A stretch of DNA of 64,000 nucleotides from Moraxella catarrhalis. GTDB lineage: Bacteria > Pseudomonadota > Gammaproteobacteria > Pseudomonadales > Moraxellaceae. Made by a program: the position numbers and the translations under genes. Under the pieces are notes generated by a model that searched no databases, was not told the DNA's origin, and was given only the letters and a program-made list of their open reading frames with translations. Of the stretch, positions 8,402 to 16,795 are shown piece after piece (position 1 is the stretch's first letter; every line of letters begins with the position of its first letter). The DNA is taken from contig NZ_LWAH01000013.1 of NCBI RefSeq assembly GCF_001632285.1, positions 1-64,000 on the forward strand, read 5' to 3'.

Positions 8402-9079
8402 ATGAATACTCTACCTAAATTTATTGGCACTCTGACCACCGTACGCACAGGTAAAATTGAGCCGTTTGTGCGTGGCGTGAGTGCTATTAATAAAATTCCC
8501 ATTGATGGCAGCATGAAAGTTGATTTACTGGGTCTAGATGCAGACGAACAAGCTGAGCATAAATTTCACGGTGGACCACTCAAAGCAGTGCATCAAATGC
8601 CAATCACCACCTATGATGTCATCAATCAGGCGTTTGGTTTGAACATCCCTGTTGGCTCACTCGGAGAAAATTTAACCGTCATTACCGATAAGATACCGAT
8701 GGACGAACGCTCGGTATGCATTGGCGATATCTATCAATTCGGTGATGCAGATGATTGCGTACAGCTTCGGCTAGTGCAGCCTCGCCGTCCTTGTTATAAG
8801 ATCAATGATCGATTAAACACTCCAAACATATCTTCTTTTGTTAGTCATCAAGGCATTGCTGGGTGGTATTATCAAGTGGTCAAAACAGGCATCATTAAGC
8901 CCGACTTATCCGTCTACCTTATCGAACGCCCTTTTGAATACGCCACTTTGCACACTCTTTGGCAAATAGTGAATCAAAAAAGCAAAATCGATGCCGCTAC
9001 TGCCAATCAGTGGCTGAACATTGATTGCCTTGAGAGCAGCTGGAAACAAAAAATTTTTAATAAAACCCTAAGACCTTAA
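8402..9079 (+). CDS. MOSC-domain protein, YiiM-like
   Basis: This 225-residue MOSC protein belongs to the group that includes E. coli YiiM, a Moco-dependent reductase acting on N-hydroxylated compounds. The family segment KFHGGPLKAVHQ is near residue 60, GSLGENLTV near residue 86, and the probable molybdenum-ligand Cys is in QPRRPCYKI near residue 135. I choose the ATG at 8402, which has AGGCAGGA upstream, over an ATG at 8390. Its place between moaA and moaB suggests a cofactor-dependent enzyme or a cofactor handling role. The substrate cannot be told from sequence. The YiiM-type fold is fairly sure; the function is not. Confidence 0.75.
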   Translation: MNTLPKFIGTLTTVRTGKIEPFVRGVSAINKIPIDGSMKVDLLGLDADEQAEHKFHGGPLKAVHQMPITTYDVINQAFGLNIPVGSLGENLTVITDKIPMDERSVCIGDIYQFGDADDCVQLRLVQPRRPCYKINDRLNTPNISSFVSHQGIAGWYYQVVKTGIIKPDLSVYLIERPFEYATLHTLWQIVNQKSKIDAATANQWLNIDCLESSWKQKIFNKTLRP

Positions 9080-9117
9080 CTTTGATTTGATACTTTAATT
9101 AACCCACAGGACATCTT

Positions 9118-9687
9118 ATGTGTAACTTATGTAATGACCCTAATCATCAACCACAAGCCAAAAAATCCGATAAACCATTTACTCCCTTAAACATCGCTGT
9201 ACTAACGGTATCTGATACTCGCATACTGGACGAAGATACTTCAGGAAAATTCTTGGTAGATAGCCTAGTGGAGGCAGGTCATGTATTGGTTGACCGCAAG
9301 CTGACCAAAGATGATATTTATCAAATCCGTGCAGTGATTAGTGCATGGATCGCTGATGAACGCATTCATGCCATTATTACCACAGGGGGTACAGGTTTTT
9401 ATCATCGTGATAACATGCCAGAAGCAGTCGGCGTGCTATTTGATAAAGAAGTGCAAGGCTTTGGTGAAATGTTTAGATACTTATCTCATGGCGAAATCGG
9501 AATGTCAACCCTACAATCTAGAGCAGTGGCAGGCATGGCAAACAACACAGTAATTTTTTGCTTACCAGGATCAACAGGAGCATGTCGAACAGGCTGGGAG
9601 GGTATTATCAAACAGCAGCTGGATAACCGAACTCGTCCTTGTAACTTTGTACCACATTTAATGCGTCAAAATCCATCGCATGGCTAA
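9118..9687 (+). CDS. moaB: Molybdopterin adenylyltransferase-like MoaB
   Basis: The protein has 189 residues and belongs to the MoaB/MogA family that binds or adenylates molybdopterin. The core starts at NIAVLTVSDTR near residue 28, with the conserved IITTGGTG near residue 83 and a C-terminal LPGSTGACRTGWEGI motif. A short N-terminal tail contains CNLC, which is not typical. Bacterial MoaB proteins may or may not be active; as no separate mogA is visible here, this could be the acting adenylyltransferase, with MoeA inserting molybdate. The gene lies in the plus-strand Moco run. Confidence 0.88.
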   Translation: MCNLCNDPNHQPQAKKSDKPFTPLNIAVLTVSDTRILDEDTSGKFLVDSLVEAGHVLVDRKLTKDDIYQIRAVISAWIADERIHAIITTGGTGFYHRDNMPEAVGVLFDKEVQGFGEMFRYLSHGEIGMSTLQSRAVAGMANNTVIFCLPGSTGACRTGWEGIIKQQLDNRTRPCNFVPHLMRQNPSHG

Positions 9688-9754
9688 TAGTGGCAGATTT
9701 GGATTCTCAGTTTAATGGTAACTATAATATGATGCTTAACATCGGAATTAAGCC

Positions 9755-10342
9755 ATGAGTTTATGCGCTGTCTTAATTTTAGCAGGGGGAGAGTCAACTC
9801 GAATGGGACAACCCAAAGCACAGCTTGCCCTACCTAACAAAAGTACGGTACTTGATTTTCATATCGCTTGTGCCAAAAAATTAAACTTACCTATTTTTTT
9901 GGCAGATAACGGTAAAAATTCCGCACATGATCCACTCATTACGCCACTTAAAGATTATTTGCCTTGCAATGATTCAGGTAAAGGTGCAGGTCCTTTATCC
10001 GGCATCACTGCTGGCTTACAGGCGGTAGAAAGCGAAGGCTATATTTTGACTGTTAGCTGCGATCATTTGCTAGCGATTGATAAAATTGCTGATATATTAA
10101 AGTTTACCAGTGCTCAAGTTGGCTATCTATACGCAAAAAAAGACTGCCCCTTATTAGGGGTTTACCACACCAGTATTCTACCAATATTACTTGATTTTCT
10201 GGCTCAGGGTGGTCGCTCAGTCATGCAATTTTTAGACCTTGTTGACCGCCAAACTTTTGATCTTAATGATGATTTACACTCTTTGACTAACTTTAACACA
10301 CCCAGTGAATTTGCCTTAGCTTTGGAAAATTTTTATGACTGA
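9755..10342 (+). CDS. mobA: Molybdenum cofactor guanylyltransferase MobA
   Basis: MobA links GMP to molybdopterin to give the MGD cofactor used by NarG. The 195-residue protein begins with the nucleotidyltransferase signature LILAGGESTRMGQPKA, followed by GAGPLSGITAGL near residue 80 and VSCDHLL (metal-binding Asp) near residue 102. It lies in tandem with moaC, overlapping its start by 8 bp, so translation may be coupled. Making bis-MGD for NarG requires this step, which fits its place in the island. Confidence 0.9.
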   Translation: MSLCAVLILAGGESTRMGQPKAQLALPNKSTVLDFHIACAKKLNLPIFLADNGKNSAHDPLITPLKDYLPCNDSGKGAGPLSGITAGLQAVESEGYILTVSCDHLLAIDKIADILKFTSAQVGYLYAKKDCPLLGVYHTSILPILLDFLAQGGRSVMQFLDLVDRQTFDLNDDLHSLTNFNTPSEFALALENFYD

Positions 10343-10826
10343 TTTAGATCACCACACCCTAACTCATCTAGACGCCAATGGTGATATTAGCATGGTTGAT
10401 GTTTCAACCAAAATAGTAACCCAGCGCAGTGCCACCGCAAGCGCTCAGGTAATTTTTCCTTCAAATATCTATTTAGCCATCAAAAACACTGATGGCATGA
10501 CAAAAAAAGGGTCAATTACCCAAACAGCTCATCTTGCAGGTATTATGGGTGCTAAGAAAACGAGCGATTTAATCCCTTTATGCCATCAGTTACCCCTTGA
10601 TAGTGTCAAGCTAAGCTTTGAATATAATGATGCAAAATGTGCCATCGTTGTGACAGCGGCTGTCAAGGTAGCTCACAAAACTGGTGTAGAAATGGAAGCC
10701 TTAACAGCAGTATCAGTAGCTTGTCTGACCATCTATGACATGACCAAAGCAATGAGCCACGACATTATCATTACCGATGTTTGTCTATTAAATAAAACTG
10801 GGGGGAAATCTGATTATGTCAAATAA
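10335..10826 (+). CDS. moaC: Cyclic pyranopterin monophosphate synthase MoaC
   Basis: MoaC converts the MoaA product 3',8-cyclo-dihydro-GTP to cyclic pyranopterin monophosphate. The 163-residue sequence shows the MVDVSTK start motif, KTSDLIPLCHQLPLD near residue 75, GVEMEALTAVSVACLTIYDM near residue 116 and a lysine-containing KTGGKSDY tail. These cover the active-site residues seen in the family. It overlaps mobA by 8 bp and moaD by 11 bp, so the three are tightly packed. Confidence 0.94.
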   Translation: MTDLDHHTLTHLDANGDISMVDVSTKIVTQRSATASAQVIFPSNIYLAIKNTDGMTKKGSITQTAHLAGIMGAKKTSDLIPLCHQLPLDSVKLSFEYNDAKCAIVVTAAVKVAHKTGVEMEALTAVSVACLTIYDMTKAMSHDIIITDVCLLNKTGGKSDYVK

Positions 10827-11067
10827 CTTAACTGTTACTGTATTATATTTCGCCAGTCTTGCCGAACAGGCAGGTATAGATGAAGAAATTTTAACAACCT
10901 CGCATTATTATCTTAATGATATTTATTCTTATTTATTAGATAAATACGATTTTAATTTAACACAAGATGAATTGGCGGTTGCTGTCAATCATCAGATTGC
11001 CAATTGGCAGACTAAGGTTAGCAATGGTGATATCATTGCCTTCATTCCACCTGTCGCTGGAGGTTAA
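10816..11067 (+). CDS. moaD: Molybdopterin synthase small subunit MoaD
   Basis: This is an 83-residue ubiquitin-fold sulfur carrier. It ends in VAGG, the Gly-Gly tail that MoeB adenylates and that becomes a thiocarboxylate. With MoaE it forms molybdopterin synthase, which adds the dithiolene sulfurs. It overlaps moaC by 11 bp and its stop lies 1 bp before the moaE start, consistent with coupled translation of the two subunits. Confidence 0.92.
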   Translation: MSNNLTVTVLYFASLAEQAGIDEEILTTSHYYLNDIYSYLLDKYDFNLTQDELAVAVNHQIANWQTKVSNGDIIAFIPPVAGG

Positions 11068-11068
11068 T

Positions 11069-11563
11069 ATGGCTCAAAAACTACATCAAGGCTCATCAAA
11101 GATCTCATTAAGCCATGAAGCTGCCTACCATGTGGCAATCACTGATGGATTTGCCTTATTAGACACCTTTATCGATGAGAAGAAGCTAAAAAAAGGTTTG
11201 CTTGATGACCGCTGTGGGGCTTTAGTGACCTTTGAAGGTTGGGTGCGAAACCATAACAACAGCCGCCCAGTAGAGAAGCTCACCTATTATGGTTATGAGG
11301 CATTGGCACTTAATCAAGGAAAGCTATTGATCAGTGAAGCCTGTCAACGTTTTAAAATTGAAAATGCCATCGCCATGCATCGCATCGGTGATCTGAACAT
11401 AGGCGATATGGCGGTGTGGATAGGCGTTAGCGCTCATCATCGCTATCCCGCCTTTGAAGCTTGTCAGTGGTTGCTCGACGCCATCAAAGCAGACATTCCT
11501 GTATGGAAGCAAGAATTTTATACCGACAGCAACCAAAGTTTATGGTTAAGTAATAATGGTTAA
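11069..11563 (+). CDS. moaE: Molybdopterin synthase catalytic subunit MoaE
   Basis: MoaE is the catalytic large subunit of molybdopterin synthase. I start it at ATG 11069, preceded by GGAGG inside the end of moaD, which gives 164 residues, close to E. coli MoaE (150). Family motifs include ALVTFEGWVRNHN near residue 50, HRIGDLNIGD near residue 107, SAHHRYPAF near residue 124 and the active-site lysines in DIPVWKQEF near residue 146. The gene is in the Moco run immediately before mop and modABC. Confidence 0.93.
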   Translation: MAQKLHQGSSKISLSHEAAYHVAITDGFALLDTFIDEKKLKKGLLDDRCGALVTFEGWVRNHNNSRPVEKLTYYGYEALALNQGKLLISEACQRFKIENAIAMHRIGDLNIGDMAVWIGVSAHHRYPAFEACQWLLDAIKADIPVWKQEFYTDSNQSLWLSNNG

Positions 11564-11612
11564 GCCATTATCATAATCAATTTTTATCAACCGCCAATCA
11601 AGAAGAACACCC

Positions 11613-12038
11613 ATGGCAATCAGTGCAAGAAATCAACTTAACGCCACCGTCAAACACATTCAATCAGGAGCGGTCAATGATGTCATCAAACTTAGCTTAA
11701 CCGATGGCGATGAATTAACGGCTGTGATTACCTCAGAGAGTACCAAGCGTCTTAACCTTGCTGTCGGTGGCAGCGTGGTGGCGATTTTTAAAGCCCCATC
11801 GGTCATCGTCGCAACAGATGATGAGCTGATTTTATCGTCTCGCAACCAATTGCAAGGCACGGTGGAGAGCATCACCGACGGTGCGGTGAATGCCGAAATT
11901 ACCATCAAAACCGCCAGCGGTACAGTGATTAGTGCCATCATCACCAGCCAAAGCTGTCAAAATCTAAACCTAGCCGTGGGTTCACCTGTTACTGCTTTAA
12001 TTAAGGCATCACACATCGTCCTTGGTGTCAAAAAGTAA
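11613..12038 (+). CDS. mop: Two-domain Mop (molbindin-like) molybdate-binding protein
   Basis: The 141-residue protein is two tandem Mop/TOBE domains. Each repeat starts with S(A/S)RNQL (residues 4 and 74) and contains a GAVN motif followed by S-x-LNLAVG. The two halves are clearly homologous. Di-Mop proteins bind molybdate or tungstate as trimers and act as storage or buffering proteins, or as sensor domains of ModE and ModC. It lies directly upstream of modABC, and the ModC encoded here lacks its own TOBE domain, so this protein may supply that role in trans (inference). Confidence 0.87.
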   Translation: MAISARNQLNATVKHIQSGAVNDVIKLSLTDGDELTAVITSESTKRLNLAVGGSVVAIFKAPSVIVATDDELILSSRNQLQGTVESITDGAVNAEITIKTASGTVISAIITSQSCQNLNLAVGSPVTALIKASHIVLGVKK

Positions 12039-12078
12039 CGCCCAAACCCCACAACCACAGAACAAACAGGAGCATGTT

Positions 12079-12843
12079 ATGACAGCAACCATCAAATCAG
12101 CCATCAAACCTTTATTCATCGCCATGATGGTCATGGGGGCAACATCAGCCCATGCAGACCTTACCGTGTATGCCGCTGCCAGCATGACCAATGCTGTTGA
12201 AGACATCAATAAGTTGTATGAAAAAAAATACAACAGCAAAGTAAAAACTTCCTTTGCCGCCTCATCTACCCTTGCCAAACAAATTGAGCAAGGTGCGCCT
12301 GCTGACATTTATATCTCGGCAAACACCTCTTGGATGGATTATCTTGCCAAAAAAGATAAGATTGTTAGCAGCAGCTACAAAAACCTATTGGGCAACCGCT
12401 TGGTGATGATTACCCCCAAAAACAACCCCATCAAGACCAACATCAAAATAGACAAATCCTTTGACATCGGTAATGCCTTTACAGGCAAGCTATGCACTGG
12501 CAACACCGCCAGCGTGCCTGTGGGCAAATACGCCAAAGAAGCCCTAACCAACCTAGGTTGGTGGGACACCATCGGGCCACGTTTGGTAGAGACCGAAGAT
12601 GTGCGTGCTGCACTAAACTTTGTGAACCGTGGTGAATGCCAGTTGGGCATTGTCTATGCCACAGATGCCAAAGTGGTCAAAAATGTGCAAGTGATTAACA
12701 CCTTTCCAATCACCACACACACGCCGATTGTCTACCCCATCAGCATGGTTAAGCAAAGTCGTGAAGCCCAGCAGTATTATAACTTTTTACAGACCAATGA
12801 AGCCAAAGCGGTTTATTACAAATATGGTTTTAGTGTATTGTAA
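12079..12843 (+). CDS. modA: Molybdate ABC transporter substrate-binding protein ModA
   Basis: ModA captures molybdate in the periplasm. I choose the ATG at 12079 with CAGGAG upstream; the 254-residue product then begins with a typical signal peptide that should be cleaved after TSAHA, exposing DLTVYAAASM. The family motifs LTVYAAASMT and SSTLAKQIEQGAPADIYIS, and an Asp-rich late segment near GIVYATDA, are present. It is followed 27 bp later by modB. The three genes form a complete high-affinity importer that feeds the nitrate reductase cofactor. Confidence 0.93.
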   Translation: MTATIKSAIKPLFIAMMVMGATSAHADLTVYAAASMTNAVEDINKLYEKKYNSKVKTSFAASSTLAKQIEQGAPADIYISANTSWMDYLAKKDKIVSSSYKNLLGNRLVMITPKNNPIKTNIKIDKSFDIGNAFTGKLCTGNTASVPVGKYAKEALTNLGWWDTIGPRLVETEDVRAALNFVNRGECQLGIVYATDAKVVKNVQVINTFPITTHTPIVYPISMVKQSREAQQYYNFLQTNEAKAVYYKYGFSVL

Positions 12844-12870
12844 TCATTTTTATCAAGGTTTGGTATAATC

Positions 12871-13563
12871 ATGAACCTAACACTGTCGCCTGATGAGATG
12901 GCAGTCATCAAACTGTCCTATCAAATCGCAAGCGTGAGCCTTCTGGTCAACCTATTGCCAGCGATTGCCATGGGTTGGCTGTTGGCTCGCAAAGATTTTT
13001 TTGGCAAGTCTTTGTTTGAAACCCTTGTGTTTTTGCCCTTAGTTCTGCCCCCTGTTGTGCCAGGCTATATTTTGCTGGTCTTATTTGGCAATCAAGGGAT
13101 CATCGGACAATATTTATCACAGTTGGGCTTTGATTTGGCATTTAATTGGAAAGGGGCGGTATTGGCATCAGCGGTCATGGGCTTTCCCTTGATGGTGCAA
13201 TCGGTACGCCTTGCCATTGAATTGGTGGATAAACGCCTTGAACTGACCGCCATGTCATTGGGGGCAAGTCGTTTACAGGCATTTTTTCAGATAACCTTGC
13301 CACTGGCGGGTGCTGGGATTGTGATTGGGGCGATTTTATCGTTTTGTCGCAGTTTGGGCGAATTTGGGGCAACCATCACCTTTGTGGGCAACATATCGGG
13401 GGAGACTCGCACCTTGCCATTGGCGATTTATAGCCTACTACAACAACCTGACAGCGACGCCCAAATCATGCGATTGTTGATGTTGTCGGTTGGGGTGGCG
13501 TTTTCGGCATTATGGTTGTCGCAGTGGTATGCCCGTTATCAAAAAAGAAGGCTTGCACAATGA
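12871..13563 (+). CDS. modB: Molybdate ABC transporter permease ModB
   Basis: This is a 230-residue inner-membrane permease with about five to six helices. The coupling-helix motif EAA-like stretch appears as ELTAMSLGASRLQAFFQITL near residue 128, followed by LSFCRSLGEFGAT, which is typical of ModB. It overlaps modC by 4 bp (ATGA), so the two are translated in close coupling. Confidence 0.93.
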   Translation: MNLTLSPDEMAVIKLSYQIASVSLLVNLLPAIAMGWLLARKDFFGKSLFETLVFLPLVLPPVVPGYILLVLFGNQGIIGQYLSQLGFDLAFNWKGAVLASAVMGFPLMVQSVRLAIELVDKRLELTAMSLGASRLQAFFQITLPLAGAGIVIGAILSFCRSLGEFGATITFVGNISGETRTLPLAIYSLLQQPDSDAQIMRLLMLSVGVAFSALWLSQWYARYQKRRLAQ

Positions 13564-14231
13564 CACAAACCGCACAAACACAAACCGCCCAAACATCAAA
13601 AGATAACCCTTTGATATTTGATTGTCAATTTCAGCTAGTGCTTGGCAGGCTGGATTTATCCGTTGATTTACAATCATCACAGCCTGTCATGGGGCTATTT
13701 GGGATTTCAGGCTCTGGCAAAACCAGCATTTTACACACCATCGCAGGGCTAAATGCCCCAAAAAATGGCAGTATCCGTATCAATGGGCAAACCTGGTTTG
13801 ATGGCGAAAAAAAAATCAACATACCCATTCAGCAGCGACGAGTGGGCTTGGTGTTTCAAGATGCCCAAATTTTCCCCCATAAATCGGTGATGAATAATTT
13901 GCTATTTGGCTATCACAACATTGATGATGACCAAAGACGCTTTCACCCTGATGAAATCATTGAGCTGTTAAAATTGGGGCATCTGACCCAGCGTATGCCC
14001 ACCAAACTATCAGGCGGTGAAAAACAGCGAGTGGCACTTGGGCGGGCGTTGCTTTATTCACCAAATTTGTTACTTTTAGATGAACCATTATCCGCCCTAG
14101 ACAGCATTCACAAACAAGAGATTTTGCCATTTTTTGAGCAGATTATCCGCACCACTCACATTCCCATGCTGTATGTCAGCCATGACAAATCAGAAATCCA
14201 GCAACTGACTGATGAGATTTATTACTTATAA
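13560..14231 (+). CDS. modC: Molybdate ABC transporter ATPase ModC, lacking TOBE domain
   Basis: The ATPase subunit drives molybdate import. It starts at ATG 13560, overlapping the modB stop. The ABC motifs are clear: Walker A GISGSGKTS near residue 58, Q-loop VGLVFQDAQIFP near residue 96, signature LSGGEKQR near residue 158 and Walker B LLLLDEPLSALD near residue 176, with a switch His in YVSHDKSEI. At 223 residues it is shorter than typical ModC (about 350) because the C-terminal TOBE/Mop regulatory domain is absent. A poly-Q/T N-terminal tail is also unusual. The gap to convergent moeA is only 20 bp. Confidence 0.9.
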   Translation: MTQTAQTQTAQTSKDNPLIFDCQFQLVLGRLDLSVDLQSSQPVMGLFGISGSGKTSILHTIAGLNAPKNGSIRINGQTWFDGEKKINIPIQQRRVGLVFQDAQIFPHKSVMNNLLFGYHNIDDDQRRFHPDEIIELLKLGHLTQRMPTKLSGGEKQRVALGRALLYSPNLLLLDEPLSALDSIHKQEILPFFEQIIRTTHIPMLYVSHDKSEIQQLTDEIYYL

Positions 14232-14251
14232 AATCAAATGGTCAGTGCAAC

Positions 14252-15529
14252 TCACACCACCCAATCAAATAGCTGAATTATCACCTGCTCGCCTTTATTC
14301 GCACCCACACTATTTTCATCAAGCACAATTAGACAGTTGGCTTGAGACAATTGTTTGATGCGGTGCGAGTCTTGCGCACTTGATGGTGTGACTTGTAATT
14401 TTTTTTCACTCATTTCAAAATAGCCGCGCTGATACTCTCGCCTACCTACACTTTTCTTGATGTTTGCCGTCGTAATCGCAGGCAGATGTAAGGTAAGAGG
14501 TGCATCTATTGCCCCTAGTGCCTGCCATAGTGCTGGACGCACAAAGTTAATACAGCCAACTACTGTAGAAAGTGGATTGCCCGGTAACCCAAAATATAAC
14601 ACTTTACGCGCATCAGCAGCAAATTCACCAAAAACAAACGGCTTGCCTGGCTTCATAGCAACTTTATAGTGATTAATTTTACCCAAGCTTCTCACCACTT
14701 CGGTTAAAAAATCATAGTCACCGACAGAAACACCAGCGCTAGAGATAATTATGTCACATTCTTCAATGGCACGCTTTACCACTTCATAAGTCTCATCAAA
14801 CACATCTTTGACAATGCCATAATCCTTGATTATGATAGGCAATTTTCTTAATAGTGCCTTTAAAGTTGGTGTGTTTGAATTATAAATCTGAGCCAAATCA
14901 CTCAATGGCTGACCAATGGAAACCAGCTCATCGCCTGTGGCTATTAGACCAATTCTAAGTGGTGAAAACACTTCAATTTCATCATATCCCATGCTAGACA
15001 GTAGACTAATATCACTGGGATTCAGACGCTTACCTGCACTAAGCAAGGTATCACCTTGAGCAATCTCTTCGCCTTGGTAGCGGATATTGGCACTGGCTTT
15101 AGCAGGCTTGGTTAGTACAATGTAATAAGGCTGAGATTTATCAGTTATGTTAATTTGATCAAAAGTAGTATGTTCTTGCATCACTACCGTATCACAACCC
15201 TCTGGTACAACCGCTCCTGTAAAGATACGCACCGCTTGATTAGGCAAAATCTCGCCACTAAACGGCGTGCCTGCACAAGACTCGCCTATGACGGTAAAAC
15301 CATCACCCTGCTGTAGTTGGCTTTGTGCAACCAAGGCAAATCCATCCATTGCCGAAACATTCTGGCGTGGTATATCGAGATTTGCATTAATATCAACTGC
15401 CAATATGTGATTAAGTGCATCGTTTAAAGCCAGTACTACCCTCTGTCTGGATACCAAAGGATTATCAATATTCAAATACTCGTCCATGCGACTGATAATT
15501 GATTTTTGAAGCTCATCTACACTAATCAT
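14252..15529 (-). CDS. moeA: Molybdopterin molybdotransferase MoeA
   Basis: MoeA inserts molybdate into adenylated molybdopterin. The 425-residue protein shows the early AMDGFAL motif near residue 74, EEIAQGDTLLSAGKRL near residue 153, the central GLIATGDEL near residue 190, and SSAGVSVGDYDFL near residue 261, then KPGKPFVFG and GLPGNPLS. All four MoeA domains are covered. It runs convergently to modC and lies 29 bp downstream of the isomerase gene on the same strand. Confidence 0.93.
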   Translation of the reverse strand: MISVDELQKSIISRMDEYLNIDNPLVSRQRVVLALNDALNHILAVDINANLDIPRQNVSAMDGFALVAQSQLQQGDGFTVIGESCAGTPFSGEILPNQAVRIFTGAVVPEGCDTVVMQEHTTFDQINITDKSQPYYIVLTKPAKASANIRYQGEEIAQGDTLLSAGKRLNPSDISLLSSMGYDEIEVFSPLRIGLIATGDELVSIGQPLSDLAQIYNSNTPTLKALLRKLPIIIKDYGIVKDVFDETYEVVKRAIEECDIIISSAGVSVGDYDFLTEVVRSLGKINHYKVAMKPGKPFVFGEFAADARKVLYFGLPGNPLSTVVGCINFVRPALWQALGAIDAPLTLHLPAITTANIKKSVGRREYQRGYFEMSEKKLQVTPSSAQDSHRIKQLSQANCLIVLDENSVGANKGEQVIIQLFDWVV

Positions 15530-15558
15530 GTGTTTTCCTTTTATAAATTTATTATAAA

Positions 15559-16587
15559 TCAGCCACGATATATATTTTGCTCATTCATCTTAAGCTCAAT
15601 GCCAATAATATCAGCCTTTTGGCTCAATTCAAATAAATAGTCACACAAACTATGATGAAATGACTGCTGCTTAAGATGATTTTCAATGATAGGATATGCC
15701 TCTTCAAAGCTCAGCTGCCTACCCTCCTGCTTTTGTAGAACTTCAATCACATGGATCCCATATCGTGTTTCAATCGGATTAATACTGATACCAACTGGCA
15801 AAGCAAATACGGCACTCTCAAATTCAGGCACGGTACTGCCTTTTTGTAATACACCCAGTTCACCGCCATCATCTTTTGAAGGGCAGGCAGAGTATCGACG
15901 TGCAAACTCAATAAAATCACTATCTCGATTGTGGCTTTGATTAAGCCGATCGATCAATTGGCGAGCTTGCTTTTTTAATTCAATACGCTCTTCACCCTCT
16001 TGTGGTGGACACGCAAGCAAAATATGGCGAAGCGTCATTATTGGCGTACTAACAAATTCAACTTGATTAGCATGATAGTAATTCTGACAGCTTGCCTTGT
16101 CTGGAGATTTAGCGATGACTTGCTGCTCTAACAGCTTAGCGATGGTAGCTTCTTCATTCTCTAGCCACGCCCTCTCGCCCAAGCACTCAATCACTTCTTG
16201 ACGCAGTAATTCACGCATAACTAAGGCTTGAGCTGCTAAAAATAATGCTTCTTCTTGGCTATTAGCAGGATGATACTGCACTTCGGCAGCTACTGCTTTG
16301 GGGTCTATTGCTACGCCATTTACAGTGATATTTGGTAAAGTTTGGTGGCTTGAGGCGATTAGATTGGTGCTGTCAAAAATCTCTTTATCTAATGCTTGCT
16401 TGATAAATTGAGCATCAGATGAAGGTCTGCCCAAGTCTTTAGAAGTTGGCATAATACGAATATTATCGCTCTTTTGAGCCAAATTCTCTATATTCAATAC
16501 TTTGATGAGCTTAGTAGAATCATTATGTTCATCTGCGCATATATTTTGAATTGTTTGTTGAGTCGGTATATAGGTTCCAACGCTCAT
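15559..16587 (-). CDS. Parvulin-type peptidyl-prolyl isomerase (nar cluster)
   Basis: This is a cytosolic-looking isomerase of 342 residues with no signal peptide. I start it at ATG 16587 (MSVGTYIPT), which has AGAGG 5 nt upstream; a longer start at 16662 lacks a ribosome site. The C-terminal half is a rotamase domain with MTLRHILLACP near residue 198, YSACPSKDDGGELG near residue 246 and NPIETRYGIHVIEV near residue 294. Genes for such proteins follow narI in Pseudomonas-type nar operons and are thought to aid reductase folding or cofactor loading. Here a terminator separates it from narI. A NifM-like label is possible. Confidence 0.8.
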   Translation of the reverse strand: MSVGTYIPTQQTIQNICADEHNDSTKLIKVLNIENLAQKSDNIRIMPTSKDLGRPSSDAQFIKQALDKEIFDSTNLIASSHQTLPNITVNGVAIDPKAVAAEVQYHPANSQEEALFLAAQALVMRELLRQEVIECLGERAWLENEEATIAKLLEQQVIAKSPDKASCQNYYHANQVEFVSTPIMTLRHILLACPPQEGEERIELKKQARQLIDRLNQSHNRDSDFIEFARRYSACPSKDDGGELGVLQKGSTVPEFESAVFALPVGISINPIETRYGIHVIEVLQKQEGRQLSFEEAYPIIENHLKQQSFHHSLCDYLFELSQKADIIGIELKMNEQNIYRG

Positions 16588-16711
16588 AAGACCTCTAATA
16601 ATGGTTACAATGAAAATATGGATAATAAAATCATTATCCAAAATAAAGAGTCTATTCACCATACTTCTTTAGGAGAATGCAAATTCATCATTTTAAAGAC
16701 ACTTTCTGGTG

Positions 16712-16748
16712 ATAAAAAACCACAAAGACAAGAATGCAGTCTTTGTGG
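16712..16748 (-). terminator. Rho-independent terminator after narI
   Basis: On the minus strand a perfect 10-bp stem (CCACAAAGAC with GTCTTTGTGG) closes a 9-nt loop and is followed by six T residues. It lies 48 bp past the narI stop and before the isomerase gene, so narGHJI transcripts should end here at least in part. Confidence 0.85.
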
Positions 16749-16795
16749 CAATGGCACAGTATTTTATTATTGTTGTTATTATTCCGTATTACTTA

